From Atlanticothrix silvestris CENA357 (GTDB lineage Bacteria; Cyanobacteriota; Cyanobacteriia; Cyanobacteriales; Nostocaceae): 64,000 nt of DNA. Positions 7,527 through 15,507 of the stretch are shown one piece after another. Below the pieces are notes generated by a model. That model ran no database searches. It worked only from the letters and a program-made list of their open reading frames with translations, and was not told the DNA's origin. The position numbers and the translations under genes are program-made. Numbering within the stretch: position 1 is the stretch's first letter; each line of letters begins with the position of its first letter. The stretch is from positions 111,897-175,896 of the forward strand of contig NZ_JAECZB010000003.1 of assembly GCF_016056295.1 (NCBI RefSeq), written 5' to 3'.

Positions 7527-10500
7527 TCATCCCTCAACTTGCCGCAATTCCTCTAATTCTTCTGGCGTGAGGGGATTATTTCCTGACTTCAGTGCTTCTA
7601 TCCAGCGTAGCCGTCGCTGCTTGACATCTTCTGAATAATCGATTGCGCCACTGTTTACAGCAGCCTGAAAGTCTTCTAATGCCCCAACTAAGTCGCCTGT
7701 CAAAACTCTAGCCAGCCCCCGGCTGTCTTGATAGTTTTTATTGTCAGGGTCTAAAGTGACAGCTTTTTCACATATGGGGAGAACATTTTTAGCATAACCA
7801 TGTAAACAACCAACCAAGCAGATGCTATTACAAAATTCAGCAGAATTTATCAAACTAGGGTCAAATATTTGGGCTTGCTTGAAAGCTTCCTGTGCTTCTT
7901 TTATTTTGCCTTCTTCCACCCAACTGATGCCTTGGCTTAAGGAAGCCGCAGCTGCAAAAGCTGAGTCTTGGGCCAACTCTGGAGATACAGCAACTGCTTC
8001 ATGCAGCCCTTTTGCGTTTAGCCATTTTGTGTCACTGTTCCATACAACTGCTTTGAGGTCGGCATTGCTGAGGTCGGCATCGTTGAGGTTGGCATCGTTG
8101 AGGTTAGCACCGCTGAGGTTGGCACCGCTGAGGTTGGCATCGTTGAGGTTGGCATCGCTGAGGTTGGCATCGCTGAGGTTGGCACCGTTGAGGTTGGCAT
8201 TGCTGAGGTTGGCATCGCTGAGGTTGGCACCGATAAGGTTAGCATTGCTGAGGTCGGCATCGTTGAGGTTGGCATTGTTGAGGTTGGCACCGATAAGGTT
8301 AGCATCGCTGAGGTCTGCATCGCTGAGGTCTGCATTACTGAGGTTGGCAGAACCTAGGTATGTATCCCTGAGGTTAGCACGCCTGAGGTCGGCCCACCTG
8401 AGGTCGGCACGTCTGAGGTGTGTATCGCCAAGGTAAGTATCCCTGAGGTCGGCACCGCTGAGAAATAATCCTAAGTTGTCGTTAAAGGCAAAGACACCCA
8501 AGCAATGGCTATAGCCGATAATACGGAGTAAGCGTTGTGAGTCAAATTGATCGCTATCAAGTTTACCGCAAGGGTGAAAGCTGATTTTGTCTTTAAGATC
8601 GTCTTTTGTTTTGGCATAGCGATGCAACTCTAACAGCACAATCATCACATTCAGCCCTGTACAAACATCCACCTGTCGCAATCCCAAGTGATTTTCTCGC
8701 TCTGGTAACTGCTCCCGCAATTGTTTTTTCTTCATCTGGGGCAGATTTACATCTTCTGCATCAATAAATTCCCCATCGCACCAACACAAGTAGAAATACT
8801 CCAATCGCTGAAACAGTTGACACAAGCGTTCTACGTCTTGAAATTCTGAACTCTCAGCCAACAACCCCATCAAATATTCGACAATCTCACGGGTTAAGTT
8901 CCCATAGCCGAATAAATCGTAAATCTGCTTATCCATTTCGGATGTAGTAACTGAGTCTTCTTCGCGCTTACGCTTGGGTATCTTCGTTGTCCAATCTACA
9001 AAGCTTTCTAGTAACCGTTCTGCAAATAAAAACTCGCTAAAACTCTTGTGGACAAATTCCACAGAACCGCCTTTATCGCCTGAGGCTGGTTTGATATAGA
9101 ATGCCGTCAACAGGTTATTGAGTAGTTTATCTTGTTGATTTTTTTCCGAGTCATTTCCTTGTCTGGCTTGCTGAATTAACTTTGCTGCGGGGTTGTTGCT
9201 ATCTTTGAGTCGTGTTTCTAACATCGCCACTCTCGCGGATTCATTCCCAGACTGCACGACACACAAAGCGGCTTCAGTGAGAAACTGCCGCAAATCGTCA
9301 CTCTCCAATCCAGTCAAGCGGTAGTTATCATTTTGATTTTTACTGTCGCGCTGTTTTTCTAATACCCACTTCACCGACTCATCATAGATGCGGATTTTTG
9401 CTTTAATAGCGTCTGCGCCTGCAAACATTTCGGAGTTGAGACGTTTGTCTCGGTGCATCTGTGCCAGTAAATAGAGTAGTAAAGGTTCTCGTGCTAATTT
9501 ATTTTTGACTTCATCAGGGCAAGCCTGCAAAAATTCTTCAAATTCATTCTTGTTAACTTGAGCTGCAATTGCCCATTTTTTCAGCCATGTTTGCCGAAGT
9601 GAGTCATCCATTGGCTGAAGTTCGACGCGCTTCAAGCTTTTGGTTTGTGAGAGAAAGCGCTCATTTCCTTGTAATGCTAAAGGACGACCTGTAACTAAAA
9701 ACTGATGATGACAAAGGCGGTCTTTTTGAAACTGCTCTACCTGTTCCAAAAATTCTTTTAAGCCGCCGCTGGCTCGTCCTTCCAGCAACAGCTCATCAAA
9801 CCCATCCAATAAAAACAAAAACCGAGTATTTTTATCTGTTAGCCAACCTGAATCACTGGTGACAAAATCAACGTGTTGTAAATAGTTTTCTAAAGTATCA
9901 GTTAAGTTATCTTTTAGTACGCGCAAATCTCGCAACCGAATCAGAATTGGTGTAAAGCTGGGATGCAATTCGCGCTGTACCCAATCAGCAAACATCCGGC
10001 AAAAGACACTTTTCCCACGTCCCGCTTCGCCCTGAATAAACAAAACTTGTTTGTGTTTTGAGTCTGAGTCATTCAGTATTGCCTTAACCCATTCCTCAAT
10101 TTCGAGATTTGCATCGTCTTTGGTATCTAATTCTTTGACTTGCAAAGGTACATACAAATCTCGAAAGGTAATATCACTTTCTTCAAAAATGGTTTCTTCT
10201 GGCTTGGGTTTAATTACCTGTTCCAAATAATCTTCAATATTCAGATTTTTCTCTAGCTTTTCTTTGCCTCCGGCGCTGTACCATTTCCAAAGTTTGTCTG
10301 CTTTCTCTCCGACTTCTACCAATGCGTCTTGCATATTGTCATCGGTGTGACGCGCCACCCGTTCAGTTAAGGTTTTGGCTTCTGTCTCAGTTAATCCGGC
10401 TTCTTGTAAGCGCTGCTGTAAAATCTGATTAAATGATTCTGCTAGTTGAGATTCGTGAAAATAGAGGATGGCTTTTTTTACTTCCCGCTGCTCAAATTCT

Positions 10501-10952
10501 TGCTCACCTAATTTCTGAATCTGCAAAGCTAAAGTATGAGAAGCTGGAAGGTTGGAATCAATTTTCTGGAGTAATGCGGCATCTTGTTTGAGAATGTCCT
10601 GAAAGCTATCTATATACGCAGCTTGACTAACGAGAATCACGCAGCTTTCTAAACTTGGTTCTTTGTGGGTTGCATCAATAATGAACTTGAGGATAGTAAT
10701 GGCGATGGGTGCAAAGGGAATTACTTCTTTAGTAATTTGACCGAGAGGAGAATTAAATACATCTAGTAGCGACGAAATCTGTTCTACATAAGGTTTGAAG
10801 TTTTTAACGTTGGGTTGTTGCTCTTCGATGGCTTTTGCCAAATCAAGCACGGCTTTAGCTGCTTCGGCTCCAGTCTTTGTTACCTCTACGCTTTGTCCCC
10901 AGTTCAATTCCTGAATGTTTGTCCAAAACTTCCACAGCTTCGTCATTGCCAT
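7527..10952 (-). CDS. NACHT NTPase with pentapeptide-repeat and TPR domains
   Basis: An 1141-aa STAND-type protein. Residues 1-250 form a mainly helical N-terminal region. The NACHT domain begins near 300, with Walker A GEAGRGKS (308-315) and a Walker B/NACHT motif FLFLLDGFDEL (378-388), then a GRP sensor (VTGRPLAL) and winged-helix/superhelical parts to about 800. Pentapeptide repeats (ADLSN/ANLSD type) span about 830-970, and TPR-like helices span about 990-1110. NACHT STAND proteins in bacteria include anti-phage sensors; the repeat parts would be the ligand-sensing or scaffold region. No obvious C-terminal or N-terminal nuclease is visible. It lies alone in a toxin/Uma2/repeat-rich block. 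A defence role is inference from family and context. Confidence 0.85.
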   Translation of the reverse strand: MAMTKLWKFWTNIQELNWGQSVEVTKTGAEAAKAVLDLAKAIEEQQPNVKNFKPYVEQISSLLDVFNSPLGQITKEVIPFAPIAITILKFIIDATHKEPSLESCVILVSQAAYIDSFQDILKQDAALLQKIDSNLPASHTLALQIQKLGEQEFEQREVKKAILYFHESQLAESFNQILQQRLQEAGLTETEAKTLTERVARHTDDNMQDALVEVGEKADKLWKWYSAGGKEKLEKNLNIEDYLEQVIKPKPEETIFEESDITFRDLYVPLQVKELDTKDDANLEIEEWVKAILNDSDSKHKQVLFIQGEAGRGKSVFCRMFADWVQRELHPSFTPILIRLRDLRVLKDNLTDTLENYLQHVDFVTSDSGWLTDKNTRFLFLLDGFDELLLEGRASGGLKEFLEQVEQFQKDRLCHHQFLVTGRPLALQGNERFLSQTKSLKRVELQPMDDSLRQTWLKKWAIAAQVNKNEFEEFLQACPDEVKNKLAREPLLLYLLAQMHRDKRLNSEMFAGADAIKAKIRIYDESVKWVLEKQRDSKNQNDNYRLTGLESDDLRQFLTEAALCVVQSGNESARVAMLETRLKDSNNPAAKLIQQARQGNDSEKNQQDKLLNNLLTAFYIKPASGDKGGSVEFVHKSFSEFLFAERLLESFVDWTTKIPKRKREEDSVTTSEMDKQIYDLFGYGNLTREIVEYLMGLLAESSEFQDVERLCQLFQRLEYFYLCWCDGEFIDAEDVNLPQMKKKQLREQLPERENHLGLRQVDVCTGLNVMIVLLELHRYAKTKDDLKDKISFHPCGKLDSDQFDSQRLLRIIGYSHCLGVFAFNDNLGLFLSGADLRDTYLGDTHLRRADLRWADLRRANLRDTYLGSANLSNADLSDADLSDANLIGANLNNANLNDADLSNANLIGANLSDANLSNANLNGANLSDANLSDANLNDANLSGANLSGANLNDANLNDADLSNADLKAVVWNSDTKWLNAKGLHEAVAVSPELAQDSAFAAAASLSQGISWVEEGKIKEAQEAFKQAQIFDPSLINSAEFCNSICLVGCLHGYAKNVLPICEKAVTLDPDNKNYQDSRGLARVLTGDLVGALEDFQAAVNSGAIDYSEDVKQRRLRWIEALKSGNNPLTPEELEELRQVEG
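8040..8460. repeat. 15-bp tandem repeats encoding pentapeptide repeats
   Basis: About 28 near-identical 15-bp units (plus-strand form close to GAGGTTGGCATCGCT) encode the pentapeptide block of the NACHT gene. Many units differ by one or two bases only, indicating recent expansion by slippage or unequal crossing over. The reverse frame is also open for this reason, giving a spurious Leu/Arg-rich ORF. Confidence 0.85.
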
Positions 10953-11213
10953 AGACTACTCCACAACACCATTAATTTGGTAAAAATGCACCTGGTATTA
11001 CTTAATTCAGCATCAACCAGCCAATAATTTGGTATCACTGAATGTAGGTAACTGATCAGCTATTGTATATAATTTCACTCGCTAGCTGGGAAACACTGTT
11101 GGTAGAGGATGAAATCTCACGCAGAGGAGCCAGTGCGTTGGGCGGCTAGCCTTCGGCGCCGACTTGTAGCAACTGGCGTAGCCCAGAGGCGCGGAGAGTT
11201 TTTAGAGTTTGTT
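10953..11213. other. Intergenic: dispersed GC-rich repeat, no gene seen
   Basis: The gap upstream of the NACHT gene holds an unremarkable AT-rich part that should contain its promoter. At about 11117-11200 lies a GC-rich dispersed repeat (GCGTTGGGCGGCTAGCC, CTTCGGCGCCG, GCAACTGGCGTAGCCC) of the kind found many times in Nostoc genomes. No ORF worth calling. Confidence 0.5.
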
Positions 11214-11444
11214 GGCTACGAGTATCAAAGACTCATCCACGAATATAAAAGACTCGCCCGCGAGTATTAAAGGCTCGCCCACGAGTATTAAAGACTCTTC
11301 CGCGAATATAAAAGGCTCTCCCGCGAGTATTAAAGGCTCGCCCACGAGTATTAAAGACTCGCCCACGAATATAAAAGACTCGCCCGCGAGTATTAAAAGC
11401 TCTCTCGCGAATATAAAAGACTCGCCCACGAGTATCAAAGACTA
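11214..11444. repeat. 21-bp minisatellite with hairpin in each unit
   Basis: Ten full 21-bp units (11230-11439) with partial units at each side. The consensus is close to GACTCGCCCACGAGTATTAA plus A. Most units contain the inverted repeat ACTCG-CCCA-CGAGT, so the array can form a series of small stem-loops. Two unit types (ending GAATATAAAA or GAGTATTAAA) partly follow an A-B-B order, suggesting a 63-bp higher-order unit. Both strands are open in one frame because 21 is divisible by three, but there is no ribosome-binding site and no sign of selection for a protein. Confidence 0.85.
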
Positions 11445-11480
11445 GATAATTACGAATTACGAATTACGAATTACGAATTA
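11445..11480. repeat. AATTACG heptamer tandem repeat overlapping a stop codon
   Basis: Four to five copies of the heptamer ATTACGA between the minisatellite and the WD40 gene. The WD40 stop codon (11478-11480, TAA on the minus strand) is the first triplet of the array. The same heptamer begins at the stop codons of the DUF2231 gene (33457) and glmU (46157). Confidence 0.85.
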
Positions 11481-13304
11481 ACTCCGTTGCCAGATTTTAA
11501 TTGTCTTATCCAAACTGCCGCTTACTAACATTTCGCCGGAATCGGTAAAGGCTAATGCTGTAACTATGTTGCTATGGCCTGTAAAGGTAGCCAGCAGTTC
11601 TCCTGTTTGTACATGCCACAATTTGATGGTTTTATCTGCACTACCACTGGCGATAATTTGCTCATCAGGACTCAAGGCGATCGCATATACTCTATCTGTA
11701 TGTCCTTTAAGTGTGCGAATTAATTCTCCCGCCTCTAAATCCCAAATTTTAATTGTCTGATCCCAACTACCGCTGACGAGTAATTTAGCATCGGCACTCA
11801 TAGCCAGGGAACCAACGATGTGAGAATGACCCATGAGGGTATGCTGTGGTTCTGCATCTTTGAAAGTTTTGGCTTTTGTGGGGAGTAAGGTCTGCCAAAC
11901 TTTAATTTTGCGATAGCTACCTGTAACCAGAGTTTGTCCATCTCTGCTTAAAACTAGGGAATGAGCAGCTGTATCATCTAGAGAAAGGGCGATCGCTACT
12001 TGACGACGCATTAAATCCCAAAATAAAATTCTTCTGTCATCTCCACCAGTTGCTACCATTCTGCCATCGGGGGTGAAGGCTACGCAGCGTACCATGCCGT
12101 TATGCTTGTGCATAATATCGATCAAGTCTAGTGCGCCTACATGCCAAATCTTAATTGTGGAGTCTGCACCGCCACTAACTAAAGTCTGTCCGTCTGCACT
12201 AAAGGCTAGAGAATTAACTTGATCTACTAGCCCAGATACCACCCAAGGGTACTCTGATAATGTCTCTATTAATTCACCCTTGGTTAAATCCCAGAGTTTT
12301 GTTTCTCCCAGACTGCCACTTGCTAATATGGGTGATGTTTTGGCATTCTTAGACCGAGAACTCTTGACTGTAGAGATTCTAGAAGAATAGGCTAGGCAAT
12401 TAATGCCTTGAGTATGCCCTTTTAATGTCTGCCAGCATTCCCAATCGCCAATTATATCTTTTTGGGGATGCTCTGATGGTAAAGTCTGAATTATGGGAGC
12501 GATCGCTTCTGCATTAACTAATGACAGTGCATCCTTTTCAGCAATTTTCTTATTGCTTAGTGATTCTAAATACCAACTCAATCCCCCCGCATACAACAAG
12601 TTACTCGGAGTGACATAGAGTTTTGCTTCACTAGATTCAACTTGATTAGTAGGTAAAAAACCAGTAATAATTACGTGTTTTTCGTAACCTAATTTACCTG
12701 TAAATGGATAAAGTAAACACAGAAAAATTAATACTTGGTGATTATTTAAATCTTCTTGAGTAACTGACCACCTAATTTTATCTTTCTTAATACCGTTAAA
12801 GCTTTCTCCATCAGCAACGTAAACTTTAATACTTACATTAGGATTATCTGTTAACAAATAACTAAATTTACTTTCACCACGTAAATTACCCTCATCGTCT
12901 AAAACCATATTTTGCAAACTGTCTTGGGGTAATTTTTTTACTAGTTTCCCCAGACGTTCAGCCATGACTCGTTCAACAATTTGCTCTCGTACAATATAAT
13001 CTTCTGCTTGTTGCTGGAAGTATTTAGGAAATGGGATCACCCAGTCGGGAGGTTCCGGATATTCCGGCGGTATAGGAGGCGGGTTTTTGGCGATAATTTC
13101 AGCTTGTTGGCGTGAAAATTCCAAAATTTCTGCCAATGGCTCGCCCAAAAATGCCACAATCTCACTGTGGCAACCTTTGACTTGGCTTCCCAGTAAAGAT
13201 AGGTTATTAGTTTTGGGTTTCTTAACACGTTGAATGAAGTCAGCCTGTTGTGCCTTTAATAAGCTAATCCAATCCATCTGCATTCCAGTGGCAAAATATT
13301 GCAT
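11478..13304 (-). CDS. WD40 repeat protein with uncharacterised N-terminal region
   Basis: 608 aa. Residues about 288-606 form seven WD40 blades, each ending in a K/LW or IW motif (GETKLWDL, STIKIWHV, RRILFWDL, RKIKVWQT, QTIKIWDL, KTIKLWHV, KTIKIWQ), enough for one complete beta-propeller. The first 285 residues are not a family I can name: a helical start (LLKAQQADFIQRV), a proline-rich stretch (PPPIPPEYPEPPDW) and a mixed alpha/beta part with LYVTPSNLLYAGGLSW. No kinase, protease or transmembrane segment was seen. It probably acts as a protein-interaction scaffold. Transcribed leftward toward the NACHT gene but separated from it by 525 bp of repeats, so not one operon. Confidence 0.85.
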   Translation of the reverse strand: MQYFATGMQMDWISLLKAQQADFIQRVKKPKTNNLSLLGSQVKGCHSEIVAFLGEPLAEILEFSRQQAEIIAKNPPPIPPEYPEPPDWVIPFPKYFQQQAEDYIVREQIVERVMAERLGKLVKKLPQDSLQNMVLDDEGNLRGESKFSYLLTDNPNVSIKVYVADGESFNGIKKDKIRWSVTQEDLNNHQVLIFLCLLYPFTGKLGYEKHVIITGFLPTNQVESSEAKLYVTPSNLLYAGGLSWYLESLSNKKIAEKDALSLVNAEAIAPIIQTLPSEHPQKDIIGDWECWQTLKGHTQGINCLAYSSRISTVKSSRSKNAKTSPILASGSLGETKLWDLTKGELIETLSEYPWVVSGLVDQVNSLAFSADGQTLVSGGADSTIKIWHVGALDLIDIMHKHNGMVRCVAFTPDGRMVATGGDDRRILFWDLMRRQVAIALSLDDTAAHSLVLSRDGQTLVTGSYRKIKVWQTLLPTKAKTFKDAEPQHTLMGHSHIVGSLAMSADAKLLVSGSWDQTIKIWDLEAGELIRTLKGHTDRVYAIALSPDEQIIASGSADKTIKLWHVQTGELLATFTGHSNIVTALAFTDSGEMLVSGSLDKTIKIWQRS

Positions 13305-13719
13305 ACCTAAGGTAAGCTATACCAACACAATTACTCAAGTTTATAACCTCTAGTTAATTAAAAATTCAGTGATCATCGCAGTCTCACAGAACACAGTTAT
13401 AAACATGTATTTTTGGTCAGTATCAACCTAGACAGATGATATGACTGAGGTATAGACGATTTAAATAATGTCAGTCAATTCTAGCTAACCTAGATAGCAA
13501 GATACTGTTTCTAGGAAAACAGTTCGATCTCTAAAATCTTTTAATCCAACAAGTGTTGGTATAGTTATCGCCAAGTAGTTTAGAACAGAAACTAATCATA
13601 AAACCCTGACACCAAAAAACTTTCAATTCTGTTCCCTGTTGCCTACTTATATGGTATATATAAAAGCACGGTAATCCTAGCAATGAGCCGGAGATTTTAG
13701 TTGCAGAGGTACAGCACCA
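13305..13719. other. Divergent intergenic region, no gene seen
   Basis: A 415-bp AT-rich gap between the divergent WD40 and CysA-type genes. It should hold both promoters. Only short reading frames without coding character are present. I see no convincing repeat, riboswitch or small RNA. Confidence 0.4.
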
Positions 13720-14736
13720 GTGGGCATAGTAGTTGAAAGTGTATCCAAGCATTTCGGAAGCTTTAAAGCAGTCGATCAGGTCAGTTTGGAAATCAAGAGT
13801 GGTTCCTTGGTTGCTTTGCTGGGGCCGTCAGGATCTGGGAAATCCACCTTGCTGCGGTTAATTGCGGGTTTAGAGATGCCAGATAGTGGCAAAATCTTGC
13901 TCACTGGTAAAGATGCCACATATCAAAGCGTGCAAGAACGAAATATTGGGTTTGTATTTCAGCACTATGCTTTATTTAAGCATTTAACTGTGCGCCAAAA
14001 CATTGCTTTTGGCTTAGAAATTCGCAAAGCCCAAACAAAGAAGATTAAAGGACGGGTAGAACAGTTATTAGAATTGGTGCAATTGAGTGGATTAGGCGAT
14101 CGCTATCCATCACAACTTTCTGGTGGTCAAAGACAACGGGTAGCCTTAGCCAGGGCACTAGCGGTAGAACCCAGCGTATTATTGCTCGATGAACCTTTTG
14201 GCGCACTTGATGCCAAAGTCCGTAAAGACTTGCGGGCATGGTTACGCCGCCTCCATGATGAAGTTCATGTTACCACTGTTTTCGTCACCCATGACCAAGA
14301 AGAAGCAATGGAAGTCTCTGATGAAGTTGTGGTAATGAATCAAGGGCGTGTAGAACAGATAGGTACACCAGCTGAGATTTACGACAATCCTGCTACGGCA
14401 TTTGTAATGAGCTTCATTGGGCCAGTCAACGTCTTACCCAATACCTCAAAGATTTTCCAAAGCAGTGGATTTGATTCGCAACATCCTCAAGTATTCTTGC
14501 GTCCCCAAGATGTAGTGATTGAAAGGCAGGCCAATGGTACTACTGCACCTGCGACAGTGACTCGATTAATACATTTGGGTTGGGAAATTCAGGTAGAATT
14601 AACCTTAGACGATGGGCAAGTTGTAGCAGCACATTTAACACGCGATCGCTTCAATGAGTTACAAATAGAACCACAACAGCGGGTATATGTGAAACCAAAA
14701 GATGCAAAATCTTTCCCTCTGTATTATTCCATTTAG
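13720..14736 (+). CDS. cysA: CysA-type sulfate/thiosulfate ABC transporter ATP-binding protein
   Basis: A 338-aa ABC ATPase of the sulfate/molybdate class. Walker [10 protein letters not shown] (from 35), Q-loop FVFQHYALF, signature LSGGQRQR, Walker [12 protein letters not shown] and H-loop VTHDQEEA are all intact. The C-terminal 100 residues form the TOBE-type domain usual in CysA ([34 protein letters not shown]). It would energise a CysTW permease. No permease or binding-protein gene is adjacent, so the ATPase is an orphan here, as is often true in cyanobacteria. GTG start at 13720 (GGCATAGTAGTT follows); no clear ribosome-binding site. Confidence 0.85.
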   Translation: MGIVVESVSKHFGSFKAVDQVSLEIKSGSLVALLGPSGSGKSTLLRLIAGLEMPDSGKILLTGKDATYQSVQERNIGFVFQHYALFKHLTVRQNIAFGLEIRKAQTKKIKGRVEQLLELVQLSGLGDRYPSQLSGGQRQRVALARALAVEPSVLLLDEPFGALDAKVRKDLRAWLRRLHDEVHVTTVFVTHDQEEAMEVSDEVVVMNQGRVEQIGTPAEIYDNPATAFVMSFIGPVNVLPNTSKIFQSSGFDSQHPQVFLRPQDVVIERQANGTTAPATVTRLIHLGWEIQVELTLDDGQVVAAHLTRDRFNELQIEPQQRVYVKPKDAKSFPLYYSI

Positions 14737-14740
14737 GAGA

Positions 14741-14780
14741 CAGGAGCTAGAACAGAGAATATCTCATTTTCTAACTCCTG
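14741..14780. terminator. Hairpin between convergent genes
   Basis: CAGGAGCTAGAA and TTCTAACTCCTG form a 12-bp stem with one mismatch around a 16-nt loop, between the stop codons of cysA (+) and the 109-aa gene (-). It probably terminates both. Confidence 0.6.
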
Positions 14781-14788
14781 AATTATTG

Positions 14789-15118
14789 CTACTGAACCAC
14801 CGATTGCATATTTTGCAATTGACACTTCGCTTCGGCTGTACTCAAGCGATCGATTACCTGTTCTGCACTCATTAGACGCTTCAGTACTACTTGACCAATT
14901 GTCTTACTAGCAGTAATTGCTGAGGTTGTAGGTTTTACTTCCACAGTCAAAATAGCGTCTTCCACTCGATAAAGCCACAGCAATTCGTTATTTTCCACTA
15001 AACAAATACTTATTCGCTGAATATCTGGCTGCCGTCGCCACGCGGTTATCTGCCATAGACCTTCAGATGCCCACACTCTACCGACAGCCCATCCCTCAGA
15101 AAGAAAGAAATACTTCAC
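14789..15118 (-). CDS. Conserved cyanobacterial hypothetical protein
   Basis: A 109-aa soluble protein of no family I can name. It starts MKYFFLSEGWAVGRVWASEG, has a Trp/Arg-rich middle (LWQITAWRRQPDIQR) and a C-terminal helix (GQVVLKRLMSAEQVIDRL). The well-formed start, codon use like its neighbours and balanced composition argue that it is a real gene. No motif for catalysis was seen. Convergent with cysA. Confidence 0.6.
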   Translation of the reverse strand: MKYFFLSEGWAVGRVWASEGLWQITAWRRQPDIQRISICLVENNELLWLYRVEDAILTVEVKPTTSAITASKTIGQVVLKRLMSAEQVIDRLSTAEAKCQLQNMQSVVQ

Positions 15119-15507
15119 GTTTTTAGTCTCTCACTATTAGACTTTTTAATCTCGTATTCACAACCTTGAAATCATCACCAGTGGATGATGTATAAAAATG
15201 AGATTTGTAACTAAAGCCATCACGACGAACTTTGACGAGAAGTCACCCTGCTTACGAATTTACGACAAATTTAATGAATGTGTGCAATTTTAATTAAATA
15301 AAAAGTTTTCAGCAGTTACCAAGAAGCGAAGGGGCAGGGAGCAGGGAGCAGGGGGAGCAATCCCTGCCCGGAGCCGTAGAGCAGAGCGGAACATGGGTAT
15401 AAAGCCCCGCCCTTGGCGGGCGCTCTTGCTGGGGCGGAGTAACAAGCTCCGTTTCAGTTTTCTCCCTTGCTCCCTGCCCCCTGCTCCCCTGCCTCTTTTG
15501 ACTAAGA
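15119..15507. repeat. Intergenic with inverted GC-rich repeat arms
   Basis: The gap contains a purine-rich arm at about 15327-15358 (GGGGCAGGGAGCAGGG) and its inverted copy at about 15465-15497 (CTCCCTGCCCCCTGCTCCCC). The 110 bp between hold two hairpins (CCCGCCCTTGGCGGG; GGAGTAACAAGCTCC). A third pyrimidine-rich unit lies at 15511-15543 and runs into the end of the PEP-CTERM gene. This resembles a small non-autonomous repeat element. No credible gene. Confidence 0.6.

Noticed and set aside
8018..8335. 105-codon minus-strand Met/Pro/Thr/Ser repeat frame
   Set aside because: Another frame of the same pentapeptide array; no independent coding signal.
7822..8436. 204-codon plus-strand frame rich in Leu/Arg/Ser/Ala
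   Set aside because: It is the reverse reading of the 15-bp pentapeptide array in the NACHT gene; open only because of the repeat.
11214..11444. CRISPR array
   Set aside because: Units are directly adjacent with no unique spacers, and no cas genes are present.
11202..11445. 78-codon frames on both strands across the 21-bp minisatellite
   Set aside because: A period divisible by three keeps frames open; no ribosome-binding site, and the hairpin pattern explains the sequence better than a protein does.
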